A stretch of 64,000 nucleotides of DNA, taken from NCBI RefSeq assembly GCF_026343335.1, contig NZ_JAPELX010000001.1, positions 6,262,001 to 6,326,000 on the forward strand, given 5' to 3'. This DNA comes from Streptomyces sp. NBC_00078 (GTDB lineage: Bacteria; Actinomycetota; Actinomycetes; Streptomycetales; Streptomycetaceae). The translations under genes and the position numbers were made by a program. Below are positions 52,434 to 61,741 of the stretch, in pieces; within the stretch, counting starts at the first letter, position 1, and every line of letters begins with the position of its first letter. The notes below the pieces were generated by a model, which was given only the letters and a program-made list of their open reading frames with translations, did no database searches and had not been told where the DNA came from.

Positions 52434-53075
52434 TCAGATCCCCAATTCCTGCGCCAGTACGGCCGCTTGGACCCGGCTGCGCAGTTCCAGCTTCCCGAGA
52501 AGACGGCTGACGTGCGTCTTCACCGTCGCCTCCGCCATGTCGAGACGGGCGGCGATCTCGGCGTTGGACAGGCCCTCGCCGAGGCGGGACAGCACCTCGC
52601 GTTCGCGGCGGGTGAGACCGTCGAGGACGGCCGGGTCCGCAGTCGGTTCGCGTACGGGCCTGGCGGCGAACTCGGCGATCAGCCGGCGGGTGACGGCCGG
52701 AGCGATCAGACCCTCGCCGCGCGCGACGGTCCGTACCGCCTCCAACAGGTCCCTCGCGGCGGTGTTCTTGAGCAGGAATCCGGCGGCGCCCGCGCGCAGC
52801 GCCCCGAAGACGTACTCGTCGAGGTCGAAGGTGGTGAGGACGAGGACGTCGGCCAGGTCCTCGGCGACCACCTGCCGGGTCGCCGACACGCCGTCCAGTC
52901 GCGGCATCTGAATGTCCATCAGAACCAGGTCAGGGCTCAACTCCCTTGCCAGGGACACCGCCTGCTCGCCGTCCGCCGCCTCGCCCACCACCTCGATGTC
53001 GGGCGCGCTGCCCAGGATGAGGACGAGCCCGGCACGGACGGCGGACTGGTCCTCGGCGACCACGACGCGGATCAT
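52434..53075 (-). CDS. NarL/FixJ-family response regulator
   Basis: A 213-residue regulator. The receiver domain has the acidic pair VVVAEDQSAV, phospho-acceptor Asp in LVLMDIQMPRLDG and Lys in FLLKNT. The LuxR-type helix-turn-helix follows (LTRREREVLSRLGEGLSNAE, then ATVKTHVSRLLGKL). The start ATG overlaps the stop of the kinase gene (ATGA), so the two are one operon. It lies downstream of the chitinase remnant but transcribed the same way; a functional link is not shown. Confidence 0.93.
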   Translation of the reverse strand: MIRVVVAEDQSAVRAGLVLILGSAPDIEVVGEAADGEQAVSLARELSPDLVLMDIQMPRLDGVSATRQVVAEDLADVLVLTTFDLDEYVFGALRAGAAGFLLKNTAARDLLEAVRTVARGEGLIAPAVTRRLIAEFAARPVREPTADPAVLDGLTRREREVLSRLGEGLSNAEIAARLDMAEATVKTHVSRLLGKLELRSRVQAAVLAQELGI

Positions 53076-54241
53076 TCTGGGTCTCCTCCGGTCACGGGAA
53101 GCGTGGCGTGCACGGCCCACCGCGCGCTGTCGGGACCGGCCTCGAACGTGCCGCCCAGCAGCGCGGCCCGCTCCCTCATTCCCACCAGTCCGGCGCCCGA
53201 ACCGGGGGCCCGCGGGCCGTCCCGGTGACCGTACGGGCTGGTCACGCGGACATCGAGCACGCCGTCGCACTGGACGAGGGCCACGGTGACCCGGCCCGGG
53301 AAGGCGTGTTTGAGGGCGTTGGTCAGGGACTCCTGGACGATGCGGTAGGCGGCGAGTTCGACGGGGGCGGGGACCTGGCCGTGGTCGGTGTCCAGGCGCA
53401 CGTCGAGGCCGTTGGCCCGGGCGCCGTCGACGAGCGCGCCGATCCCGTCCAGCGTGGGCACGGCGGCCGGCACGCTGTCGCCGCCGTCCCGGAGCAGCCC
53501 GATGAGCCGCCGCATCTCGGCGAGCCCGGCCACGCTGTTCTCCCGGATCACCGACAGGGCGTCCTTCGAGGTCCCCGGTCTGTCGATCGACAGGGCGGCC
53601 GTGGAGTGGATGGCGATCGCGGAGAGATGATTGGCCACCATGTCGTGCAGTTCCCGGGCCATCCGCGCACGCTCGGCCAGGACCGCCTGGGTGCGGTCCA
53701 TCTCGGCGAGCAGCGCGGTCTGTTCGGCGCGCAGCCGGGCGGCGTCGGCCGCGTCGCGGTGGTCGCGGACGATCCAGCCGGTGGCCGCGGGCCCGAACGC
53801 GACGATGCCGATCACCACGCCGATCAGCAGCGCCTGCGGCACGCGCCACACCGCGAACGGCACGAGCGCCCCGGCCGCCGTGAGCAGCCCGGTGATCCAG
53901 GGGATGCGGCGGGCCGAGGCGGGCGGGCCGTACAGGACGGCGGCGTACACGAGGTCGGTGAACATCAGGATCGTGGCCAGGTTGCCCTGGGTCACGATGT
54001 CGGCGCAGATCGCGGCCGTCCCGGCCAGCAGGGCCGTGCGCGGGGCGGCCCGGCGCAGCAGCTCGCAGCAGGCCATGACGACGAGCGGCGGCAGGACCGG
54101 CCAGGGCCCGTCGAGGAGCGTGATCGGATCGCCGGGGCCGCGGCTGCTGAGGCCGATGCCCACCAGCAGCAGACCACCGAGCAGCCCGCCGACGGCGACG
54201 TACACGTCGAAGCGGTGCGGGCGGGGGAGTCGTACGGCCAT
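53072..54241 (-). CDS. Sensor histidine kinase (NarL-type, HisKA_3)
   Basis: A 389-residue membrane kinase from ATG 54241; an upstream GTG-type start would add 21 residues. The N-terminal region has about five or six membrane segments. The dimerisation and phospho-acceptor site is RARMARELHDMVANHLSAIA. The ATP-binding domain follows with ELAAYRIVQESLTNALKHA and GSGAGLVGMRERAALLGG. No extracellular sensor domain is evident, so the stimulus may be in the membrane. It phosphorylates the coupled regulator at 52434. Confidence 0.9.
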   Translation of the reverse strand: MAVRLPRPHRFDVYVAVGGLLGGLLLVGIGLSSRGPGDPITLLDGPWPVLPPLVVMACCELLRRAAPRTALLAGTAAICADIVTQGNLATILMFTDLVYAAVLYGPPASARRIPWITGLLTAAGALVPFAVWRVPQALLIGVVIGIVAFGPAATGWIVRDHRDAADAARLRAEQTALLAEMDRTQAVLAERARMARELHDMVANHLSAIAIHSTAALSIDRPGTSKDALSVIRENSVAGLAEMRRLIGLLRDGGDSVPAAVPTLDGIGALVDGARANGLDVRLDTDHGQVPAPVELAAYRIVQESLTNALKHAFPGRVTVALVQCDGVLDVRVTSPYGHRDGPRAPGSGAGLVGMRERAALLGGTFEAGPDSARWAVHATLPVTGGDPE

Positions 54242-54392
54242 GGCTCCATCCAACACGCACCGCACGCCACGCACCTGATCCCCGGGGAGGGGCCGGCGCT
54301 GCATCTTTCGATGTACCGCGACCTCGTCACCGGTGACGACGAAGACGTCCCGTCCGGCCGGGAGCCTGGAAGGACGAGGGAAGGAGCGGGTC

Positions 54393-54971
54393 GTGATCGT
54401 CGGGCTGATCGTCGCGTGCGAGGTCGGGTTCTGGGTGCTGCTGGCGGCCGGGCTGGCCGTCCGCTATCTGCTGAAGTGGCGGCGCACCAGCGTGGCGCTG
54501 CTGTGGTGCGAGCCGGTGCTGGAGGCCGTCCTGTTCGTGGTGACGACGATGGACCTCGGAAACGGCGCCGAACCGAGCTGGGAACACGGCCTCGCCGCGC
54601 TCTACGTCGGCTGCACCGTGGCGTACGGCCCCTACACGATCCGCCGGCTGGACGGTCACGCGGCCCACCGTCTGGCAGGCGCCCCGCGTCCGCCCCGGCC
54701 GCCGCGCTACGGCATGGCACGCGCCCGCCACGAGGGCGCCCTGTGGCTGCGCACCCTCCTCGCGGCCGTGGTCGCCTGCGCCCTGCTCCAGGCCGCGATC
54801 CGGTACGTCGGCGACGGCGACACCTCGACGCTGCGCAGCTTCCAGTGGGCGTCGCTGCGGGCCCTTGGCATCCACGGGCTGATCGCACTCACGTATCTGA
54901 TCTGGCCCAAGAAGCAGCCGCAGGCCCCTGCCGCCCGCCCGGAGCAGGACCGTGCGCCGAGCGGACGATGA
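54393..54971 (+). CDS. Membrane protein, unknown function
   Basis: A 192-residue protein from GTG 54393 with AAGGAG upstream. Several hydrophobic segments are visible (VGLIVACEVGFWVLLAAGLA, then VALLWCEPVLEAVLFVV, LLAAVVACALLQAAIRYV, IHGLIALTYLIWP), giving about five passes. The tail is Pro/Ala/Arg-rich. Divergent from the kinase gene. I see no family, but it is conserved enough in style to be real. Confidence 0.7.
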   Translation: MIVGLIVACEVGFWVLLAAGLAVRYLLKWRRTSVALLWCEPVLEAVLFVVTTMDLGNGAEPSWEHGLAALYVGCTVAYGPYTIRRLDGHAAHRLAGAPRPPRPPRYGMARARHEGALWLRTLLAAVVACALLQAAIRYVGDGDTSTLRSFQWASLRALGIHGLIALTYLIWPKKQPQAPAARPEQDRAPSGR

Positions 54972-55011
54972 GCAGGGGAGGGGCAGGGAAGGCGGCGGGG
55001 AGCGCTGTGGC

Positions 55012-55584
55012 TCAGCGCTCCCCTCCCGGCACCCACAGGACGTCGCCGGTGTCCTTGTTGGCGGTGCGGGCCAGAATGAACAGCAGGTCGGAGAGCCGGT
55101 TGAGGTAGGTCGCGGTCAGCGGGTTCATCAGCTCGCCGTGCACCTCCAGCGCCGCCCACGTGGAGCGCTCGGCCCGGCGTACGACCGTGCAGGCCTGGTG
55201 GAGCAGGGCCGCGCCCGCGGTGCCGCCAGGCAGGATGAAGGACCGCAGCTTCTCCAGCCGTTCGTTGAAACGGTCGCAGTCCGCCTCCAGCTTGTCGATG
55301 TAGAACTGCTCGACCCGCAGCGGCGGGAACTCGGGCTTCTCCACCACCGGCGTCGACAGGTCCGCACCCACGTCGAACAGGTCGTTCTGGACGCGGGTGA
55401 GGACCTCGACGACCTCCTCGTCCAGGCCGCCCAGTGCGATCGCCGTGCCGATCACCGCGTTCGCCTCGTTGGCGTCGGCGTAGGCGGAGATCCGCAGATC
55501 GGTCTTGGCGACCCGGCTCATGTCGCCGAGGGCGGTGGTGCCCCGGTCGCCGGTCCTGGTGTAGATGCGCGTCAGATTGACCAT
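55012..55584 (-). CDS. Cob(I)alamin adenosyltransferase (PduO type)
   Basis: A 190-residue enzyme that adenosylates cob(I)alamin with ATP to make coenzyme B12. The ATP-binding start TRIYTRTGDRGTTALGD and the SAYADANEANAVIGTA segment are family-defining. The later FILPGGTAGAALLHQACTVVRRAER holds the active-site Arg residues. It is convergent with the membrane protein, 40 bp apart. Confidence 0.95.
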   Translation of the reverse strand: MVNLTRIYTRTGDRGTTALGDMSRVAKTDLRISAYADANEANAVIGTAIALGGLDEEVVEVLTRVQNDLFDVGADLSTPVVEKPEFPPLRVEQFYIDKLEADCDRFNERLEKLRSFILPGGTAGAALLHQACTVVRRAERSTWAALEVHGELMNPLTATYLNRLSDLLFILARTANKDTGDVLWVPGGER

Positions 55585-56035
55585 GTGGCCAGCGTAGTTA
55601 CGCTCCGGCCGTCCGGAACCCGCCTGTGCCCACTGTCACGGCCCGCGCCGTGGGGGCCCGGGGCCCGCCGGGTGAGCGTCGGCAGCTCAGCAGGAGGGCC
55701 TTCCGGCCAGTCTCGAACAGGTCCTGCGCGAGGAGAGCGGCGCCGCCGCCGACGATGGGATGCCGCACCTGATCACGGGTCAGCTCGGCCGGGCGCAATC
55801 GGCGCAAACGGTCACGAGAGGTACTCCTCGTCCTCGACGGCATCGACGAGCTGTTGGGCGTGAAGGTGCCCAACTAGGCCGTCCGAGGCACGGAATGACC
55901 GGCGCCGGTGTGATGTCCGTCAGATGAGACGTGACGCGCATTACTTACCGGTCACACAGCACCGGCCGAGCGCTAAGGTCCGCCGAAGAGGCAACCTGAA
56001 AAGGGTGTAAGGCGTTTCAAAGGGGAGTCGTAACT
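55585..56035. other. 451-bp region without an intact gene
   Basis: Short open stretches look protein-like. On the plus strand one ends in EVLLVLDGIDELLGVKVPN just before a stop at about 55875, but no start or ribosome site supports it. This may be a decayed gene end. The last 100 bp must hold the promoter of the dehydrogenase gene. Confidence 0.4.
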
Positions 56036-56884
56036 GTGGCACGGAAGCTTGCCGTCATCGGCGCCGGCTTGATGGGTTCCGGTATCGCCCAGGTCTCCGC
56101 CCAGGCGGGCTGGGACGTCGTTCTGCGGGATGTCACCGACGCAGCGCTCACGCGTGGCACCGACGGCATCAAGGCCTCGTACGACAAGTTCGTCAGCAAG
56201 GGGAAGCTGGAGGCGCACGACGCCGACGCCGCCCTCGGCCGCATCACCGCGACCACCGACCTCGACGCCGCAGCCGACGCGGACGTGGTCGTGGAGGCCG
56301 TCTTCGAGAAGCTGGAGGTGAAGCACGAGATCTTCCGCGCGCTCGACAAGATCGTGCGCCCGGACACCGTGCTCGCCTCCAACACCTCCGCGATCCCGAT
56401 CACCAAGATCGCGGCGGCCACCGCGCACCCCGAGCGGGTCGTCGGCGTCCACTTCTTCTCGCCGGTGCCGATGATGCAGCTCGTCGAACTCGTCCGCGGC
56501 TACAAGACGAGCGACGAAACCCTCGCCACCGCGCGGGAGTTCGCCGAGTCGGTCGGCAAGACCTGCATCGTCGTCAACCGCGACGTCGCCGGCTTCGTGA
56601 CGACCCGTCTCATCTCGGCGCTCGTCGTCGAGGCGACCAAGCTGTACGAGTCGGGCGTGGCGAGCGCCGAGGACATCGACCTCGCCTGCAAGCTCGGCTT
56701 CGGTCACGCGATGGGCCCGCTGGCCACGGCGGACCTGACCGGCGTCGACATCCTGCTGCACGCCACCGGCAACATCTACACCGAGTCGCAGGACGAGAAG
56801 TTCGCACCGCCCGAGCTGATGCGCCGGATGGTTGACGCCGGTGACATCGGACGCAAGAGCGGGCAGGGCTTCTACACGTACTGA
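56036..56884 (+). CDS. 3-hydroxybutyryl-CoA dehydrogenase
   Basis: A 282-residue NAD(P)-dependent enzyme that oxidises 3-hydroxybutyryl-CoA or reduces acetoacetyl-CoA. The Rossmann motif is VIGAGLMGSGIAQVSAQAGW. The substrate-binding and C-terminal domain shows VGVHFFSPVPMMQLVELVRG and NRDVAGFVTTRLI, and the GFYTY end is typical. GTG 56036 has AAAGGGGAG upstream. It serves butyrate and polyketide precursor metabolism. Confidence 0.94.
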   Translation: MARKLAVIGAGLMGSGIAQVSAQAGWDVVLRDVTDAALTRGTDGIKASYDKFVSKGKLEAHDADAALGRITATTDLDAAADADVVVEAVFEKLEVKHEIFRALDKIVRPDTVLASNTSAIPITKIAAATAHPERVVGVHFFSPVPMMQLVELVRGYKTSDETLATAREFAESVGKTCIVVNRDVAGFVTTRLISALVVEATKLYESGVASAEDIDLACKLGFGHAMGPLATADLTGVDILLHATGNIYTESQDEKFAPPELMRRMVDAGDIGRKSGQGFYTY

Positions 56885-57053
56885 AACACCAGTACGTACA
56901 GCCACTGACATCGCACAGACCTCGCGAGTATCACCCGCGGGGGTGAATTCGGTATCGGTTCGCTTACAGACGGCAACCTCGTCGCCGCTGAAGCAGTCAG
57001 ACGTTGCACAGCCACCGTCACGGAGTACGCCACCGCACTCTCGGGGAGCGCAT

Positions 57054-57377
57054 ATGTACATCAGGGGCGACCACGCCGAGCTGGTCGTCGGGGGCCGCCT
57101 CGACGTCCGCAGCGCGGCGGACGCCCGTACGGTCCTGCACTCGGCCGTCGACGACGGAGTCGGCGACCTGGTGCTGGACCTGTCCGGACTGGACTCCTGG
57201 GACGCCACCGGGCTCGGGGTGATCATGGGTGTCCACCGGCGGGCCGGCCGCTGCGGCCGGCGTCTGGTGCTGCGCGAGGTGCCGCCACAGATGCAGCGTC
57301 TGCTGGTGGCCACCCGACTGCACCGGATCCTGGCGATCGAGGGTGGCATCGGCGTGGAGTCACTGCCTCGCGTGTGA
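57054..57377 (+). CDS. STAS domain protein (anti-sigma factor antagonist-like)
   Basis: A 107-residue single STAS domain from ATG 57054 with GGGGAG upstream. It has LVVGGRLDVRSAADARTVL and the phosphorylation region DLSGLDSWDATGLGVIMGVH. The residue usually Ser is Thr in DATGLG, which can still be phosphorylated. Such proteins release sigma factors from anti-sigma kinases. An RsbW-like ATPase on AICE-2 (14635) is not likely its partner. Confidence 0.85.
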   Translation: MYIRGDHAELVVGGRLDVRSAADARTVLHSAVDDGVGDLVLDLSGLDSWDATGLGVIMGVHRRAGRCGRRLVLREVPPQMQRLLVATRLHRILAIEGGIGVESLPRV

Positions 57378-57644
57378 CCCCTTCGAACGGATGTGAACCG
57401 GGAGGCGGGGGAGTCCCGGCGCAGGTCCGCGCGGCAGTCGTCGCGCGCGATCCTCACGAGACTGTGACGTCTCGCACGGCGCGGTACCCCGGGCTGTCGT
57501 AGATACTGAGCGAAGGTTTAAGGTTCGGTCGCCCGCTGCCTGACATCCCTGCAAGCGGGTCCGGACCAGAAGCGACAGCGCGGTGTGCAGCAAGGCCGGG
57601 AGGGGCTCAAGGCACACACGACGCTTTTGGGGGGCTTGAAACCT

Positions 57645-60233
57645 ATGGACCCGAACAGCCGGGGACCCGAGGAGTACGGCCACGACGATGGGGGCACCTC
57701 CCGCTCGAGTGCATTCGAGAGCGCGGGCGGCAGCTCATCACGCCAGCGCCCGCCCAGGGACCCCCTCACGCCGGACTTCGGCCAGCACACGCCCGCACTG
57801 GCGCGCACGGTGCAACTCGTCACGGGCGACTACCTCCTCACCGTCAACCCCGTCGACGGCAGCGAGATAGAGGCCTGCCCGCCGGGCGAGCGCCCGGGGC
57901 GGCCCGAGAAGTACACGGCGGCCGAGCGGGCCGAGGTGGACCGCACGGCCGGGCCGCCCGTTCCGCCGGGCCCGGCCCAGCCGTCGCTGCCGCTCCTGGC
58001 GCGCCAGGAGGAGCGCGAGCGCCTGGTGCGGCTCCTGGCCCGCGGCCGGTCCGTTCGCCTCACCGGCCCCGCAGGCTCCGGCCGCACCAGCCTCCTCGAC
58101 CTCGTCGCCGAGGACTGCGAGGACCTCGCCCCCGACGGCGTCGTCCGCCTGAGCGGCTTCCACCGCACGGCGAACGACCTGCTCCACGACCTCTTCTACG
58201 CCGTCTACAACGCACCCCTGCACCGTCCGGAACAGGACGAACTGCTCGCGCTGGTCCGTGACATCGGCGCGGTCGTCGTCCTGGACGACGTCGAGTTCGG
58301 CGGCGCAGGACTGGACGAGCTGCTCGACGCGACGCCCGAGTGCGCCTTCGTGATCGGCACGACGCCCGACGTGCCCGCGCCCTCCGCCGACTCCGCCCTC
58401 GAAGAGGTCTTCCTCGGCGGTCTCGACCGCGCGGGCGGCGTGGAGCTCATCGAGCGAGCCGTCGGCCGTGTCCTCACCGAGGAGGAGGCCAACTGGGCCG
58501 GCGACCTCTGGTTCGAGTCCGAGGGCCTGCCCCTGCGCTTCGTCCAGGCCGGTGCCCTGCTGCGCCAGCGCGACGAGCAGCGCTCCCGGGCCGACGCCGT
58601 CGACGAGTTCGGCGTCTTCCAGGACGCGATTCCCGCCGACGCCCCCTTCGACACACGGCTCGACGCGCCCCTCGACAGCGAGGACGGCGCAGGCGTGCCC
58701 CTGCCGTCCCTCGGCGAGGCCGCGGCCCCCGCTCCGCTGCTGGCCTCGCGGCTCAGCGAATCGGGGCGTGCCACCCTGCGGTTCGCCGTCGCGCTCGGCG
58801 GCGAGGTGCCGCACCGGGCCCATCTGCCCGCGCTGGTCGGAGACACCCACGCCGACGCCGCCCTCGGCGAACTGGCGTCCTGCGGTCTGGTCTCCCCGGT
58901 CGGCTCCCGCTACCGGCTCGCGGCCGGGGTCCTCACCCAGCTCGTGGCCGCCGGATACGTCGACGACGCCGACGCGCGGGCCCTGTCCGCAGCCCAGCAC
59001 TACGCCTGGTGGGCCGGGCACCCGTCGGTCACCCCGGAGCGCGTGTGCGCCGAGGCCGACGCCCTGCTCGCCGCTCTCGGCGTCCTGGTGCCGGGCACGA
59101 CGGCGCCGGCCGAGGGCGAGGAGAGCGTCACCGTGCAGCTGGCCCGCACGGCGGCGCCGGCCTTCGCCGCGGGTCTGCACTGGAGCGCCTGGGAGCGGAC
59201 GCTGCGGTTCGGTGCCGAGGCCTCCCGGCTCGCCGGCGAGGTGTCCGAACAGGCCTACTTCCACCACGAGCTGGGCATCCTGGCGCTCTGCGGCGGACAG
59301 CTCGACCGGGCCCGCGCCGAGCTGGAGGCCTCCATCGGCCTGCGCGGCGCACTCGCCGACAAGCGTGGCACCGTGGCGGGCCGCCGCGCCCTGGCTCTGG
59401 TCGCCGACCGCTCCGGCACGACGCCGGGGCTGGGCTCGACGGCGGGCGAGGAGGTCCCGCACGCGCGCTACGAGGAGTCGCAGTCGCCGCCCCGGGGAAT
59501 CCCCGCCGCGCTTCCGGGCGTGCCGCCGCCCGGTGAAGCCTCGACGCTGGTCGTCCACCGAGGCATGTCCGGTCCGGCGCCCAAGCCCCACCGGGCCGGC
59601 ATCCGGGGCCTGGCCCGGCGCAACCTCGTCGCGGTCGGCGCGGGTGCGCTGCTCGCAGCCGTGCTCGGCACGGTCGTGACGCTCGGCGCGACCTCGAACA
59701 ACGATGCCAACAACCCGTCCGAGAAGGTCGGCGTCAACCCGTCCGCCAGCCAGGGCGCCGACGACGGCAGCCTGGCCGCCGACAAGCCGAAGAGCGGCAA
59801 CGGCGACACCGGCGCCGCGACGAGCCGCCCGACGGACCCGGGCCCCGACGGCACGTACGGCACCTCCGACGATCCGACGCCGCCGTCCGACACCCAGCGG
59901 CCGTCGGACGACCCGAGCGGCACGAAGGGTTCGGGAGGCGGTTCGTCGCACTCGCCGTCCAAGTCGCCGACGACGAAGCCGTCCACCTCGGGGACGCCGA
60001 CCAAGACGCCGACGACTCCTGCGACCACGCCGTCGTCTACGCCGCCGACGTCGCCGACGACGACGCCCCCTCCGACCGACCCGCCCTCGACGAGCCCGTC
60101 CACCTCCAACTCGGCCAGCGGACCGGCGTCCAGTGCCCCCGCGTCCTCCAGCGCCCCGGCCCAGACGAGCAGTTCCGCGAGCGCGCCGACGAGCAGTGCG
60201 GGAACGCCCAGTGGTTCCGGCGCGGTGATCTGA
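57645..60233 (+). CDS. Large P-loop ATP-binding protein with C-terminal membrane anchor and Ser/Thr/Pro tail
   Basis: An 862-residue protein from ATG 57645; GTG 57585 is an alternative start. A P-loop GPAGSGRTSLLD lies near residue 140 and a Walker B-like AVVVLDDVEF near 205, as in STAND-like or regulatory ATPases. A helical middle part with TPR-like segments (ELGILALCGGQLDRARAELE) follows. One membrane segment (VAVGAGALLAAVLGTVVTLG) lies near residue 665, then about 180 residues of Ser/Thr/Pro repeats that would be outside. Residues about 15-28 come from a Streptomyces palindromic repeat. It may couple surface signals to ATP binding. Confidence 0.8.
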   Translation: MDPNSRGPEEYGHDDGGTSRSSAFESAGGSSSRQRPPRDPLTPDFGQHTPALARTVQLVTGDYLLTVNPVDGSEIEACPPGERPGRPEKYTAAERAEVDRTAGPPVPPGPAQPSLPLLARQEERERLVRLLARGRSVRLTGPAGSGRTSLLDLVAEDCEDLAPDGVVRLSGFHRTANDLLHDLFYAVYNAPLHRPEQDELLALVRDIGAVVVLDDVEFGGAGLDELLDATPECAFVIGTTPDVPAPSADSALEEVFLGGLDRAGGVELIERAVGRVLTEEEANWAGDLWFESEGLPLRFVQAGALLRQRDEQRSRADAVDEFGVFQDAIPADAPFDTRLDAPLDSEDGAGVPLPSLGEAAAPAPLLASRLSESGRATLRFAVALGGEVPHRAHLPALVGDTHADAALGELASCGLVSPVGSRYRLAAGVLTQLVAAGYVDDADARALSAAQHYAWWAGHPSVTPERVCAEADALLAALGVLVPGTTAPAEGEESVTVQLARTAAPAFAAGLHWSAWERTLRFGAEASRLAGEVSEQAYFHHELGILALCGGQLDRARAELEASIGLRGALADKRGTVAGRRALALVADRSGTTPGLGSTAGEEVPHARYEESQSPPRGIPAALPGVPPPGEASTLVVHRGMSGPAPKPHRAGIRGLARRNLVAVGAGALLAAVLGTVVTLGATSNNDANNPSEKVGVNPSASQGADDGSLAADKPKSGNGDTGAATSRPTDPGPDGTYGTSDDPTPPSDTQRPSDDPSGTKGSGGGSSHSPSKSPTTKPSTSGTPTKTPTTPATTPSSTPPTSPTTTPPPTDPPSTSPSTSNSASGPASSAPASSSAPAQTSSSASAPTSSAGTPSGSGAVI
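57687..57730 (+). repeat. Streptomyces palindromic repeat within the ATPase gene start
   Basis: GATGGGGGCACCTCCCGC followed by TCGAG-TGCAT-TCGAGA and GCGCGGGC. It shares GATGGGGG-ACCTCCCGC with the copy in rho. Confidence 0.65.
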
Positions 60234-60245
60234 GGCTCCGCGCAG

Positions 60246-60288
60246 ACGGCGAGGGCCGGATCCGTCTCACGGACCCGGCCCTCGCCGT
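60246..60288. terminator. Bidirectional terminator between convergent genes
   Basis: ACGGCGAGGGCCGG and CCGGCCCTCGCCGT arms around an inner TCCG/CGGA stem, lying between the ATPase gene and nucS. Confidence 0.85.
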
Positions 60289-60317
60289 CGTAGAACCGCC
60301 TTCTTGGCCGCTGTCCC

Positions 60318-60989
60318 TCAGAACAGCCGGAGCTTGTCGTCCTCGATGCCCCTCATGGCGTTGTAGTCCAGCACCGTGCATCCGATGCCGCGGTCCGTCG
60401 CGAGGACACGGGCCTGGGGCTTGATCTCCTGGGCCGCGAAGACGCCGCGGACCGGGGCGAGATGGGGATCGCGGTTCAGCAGCTCCAGGTAGCGGGTGAG
60501 CTGCTCCACGCCGTCGATCTCGCCGCGCCGCTTGATCTCGACCGCGACGGTCCGCCCCTCGGCGTCCCGGCACAGGATGTCGACCGGGCCGATGGCCGTC
60601 ATGTACTCGCGGCGGATGAGCGTGTAGCCGTCGCCGAGGGTCTCGATGCGGTCGGCGAGCAGCTCCTGAAGGTGTGCTTCCACGCCGTCCTTGATCAGGC
60701 CAGGATCCACGCCCAGTTCGTGCGAGGAGTCGTGGAGGACTTCCTCCATCGTGATGATCAGCTTCTCGCCCGCCTTGTTGATGACGGTCCACACGCCGTC
60801 CTCGTCGCCGGAACCCTCCTTGAGGGTGCAGGGCGGCGACATCCAGTTCAGGGGCTTGTAGGCGCGGTCGTCCGCATGGATCGACACGCTGCCGTCCGCC
60901 TTCACCAGGATCAGGCGGGGCGCCGAGGGGAGATGGGCGGTGAGCCGGCCCGCGTAGTCGACGGAGCATCGGGCAATGACGAGACGCAT
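60318..60989 (-). CDS. nucS: Mismatch-specific endonuclease NucS/EndoMS
   Basis: A 223-residue endonuclease that cuts both strands at mismatches, the actinobacterial replacement for MutS/MutL repair. The N-terminal DNA-binding domain begins MRLVIARCSVDYAGRLTAHL. The RecB-like nuclease core has GPVDILCRDAEGRTVAVEIK, with Asp and the Glu-x-Lys pair, then GEIDGVEQLTRYLELL. Start ATG 60989. The protein is full length for the family. The last residues DKLRLF are a beta-clamp-binding type end. Confidence 0.95.
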   Translation of the reverse strand: MRLVIARCSVDYAGRLTAHLPSAPRLILVKADGSVSIHADDRAYKPLNWMSPPCTLKEGSGDEDGVWTVINKAGEKLIITMEEVLHDSSHELGVDPGLIKDGVEAHLQELLADRIETLGDGYTLIRREYMTAIGPVDILCRDAEGRTVAVEIKRRGEIDGVEQLTRYLELLNRDPHLAPVRGVFAAQEIKPQARVLATDRGIGCTVLDYNAMRGIEDDKLRLF

Positions 60990-61266
60990 GGTCGGCAACG
61001 CTACTCGACGGGTGCGGGTCGACGCGATTCGCGTCGGCAGAGCGCCCCTGTTGTCCCGGAAGACCCGAGACAACCCTTGTTCATTTGTGGCTGATTGTGC
61101 GCCTAATGAGGGCTCTCCATGTACGCATTTTTGTGGTGCGGTCACCGTCCGTTGCTTACCGTAGAAACGGGAGGTCGCGAGTCGGGTACTGAGCGTGTTC
61201 GGTATCGCGAACTCCCTTATCTGTCCGGCAACCCCTGTCGACCACGGGGGTGCGAGAGGAGAACCC

Positions 61267-61659
61267 ATGTCGCTCGACGTCTCACCGGCCCTACTCGAAA
61301 AGGCCGAGCGAGGCGAGGTCGACGAAGCCGAATTCGTCGACTGCGTCCGGACCTCCCTGCCCTACGCATGGGAGATGATCAGCTCCCTGGTGGCCCAGCT
61401 GAAGGTCGACGGCGGCAACTTCGCCGACAACCAGACGCCCCCGCCGGACGAGCAGGCACGCGGACAACTGCTGCGTGCGCTCGCGAGCGACGCCATACGC
61501 GGCGCGCTGCAAAGGCACTTCGGTGTGCGGCTGGCCTTCCAGAACTGCCACCGCGTGGCGGTGTTCCCGCTGGACGCCTCGGTCGACGAGACGCTGGCCC
61601 GCTTCGCCTCGGTCCGCAGTCAGCTGCTCAACCAGTCCCCGGAGTTCCGGGACTGCTGA
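61267..61659 (+). CDS. SCO5389-family protein, unknown function
   Basis: A 130-residue soluble protein from ATG 61267 with GAGGAGAACC upstream. It is acidic and helical, with segments such as VDCVRTSLPYAWEMISSLVA and a late VDETLARFASVRSQLLNQSP. I recognise it as the conserved Streptomyces family named after SCO5389. No catalytic motif is visible. Its place beside nucS is conserved, but no role follows from that. Confidence 0.8.
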   Translation: MSLDVSPALLEKAERGEVDEAEFVDCVRTSLPYAWEMISSLVAQLKVDGGNFADNQTPPPDEQARGQLLRALASDAIRGALQRHFGVRLAFQNCHRVAVFPLDASVDETLARFASVRSQLLNQSPEFRDC

Positions 61660-61741
61660 GAGGCAGGCCGCTTGCTTGCCGCTCCGTACGCGGGAGGTGT
61701 GTCAGTACTGGGGCGGCAAGCTCCTTGCAGTGCAGGCCCGT

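Noticed and set aside
53108..55108. 666-residue plus-strand frame across the kinase gene
   Set aside because: Runs antisense to the sensor kinase and across its promoter; His/Gly/Arg-rich with no fold signature.
55800..55875. Gene end reading EVLLVLDGIDELLGVKVPN
   Set aside because: No start codon, ribosome site or upstream coding sequence; at most a decayed remnant.
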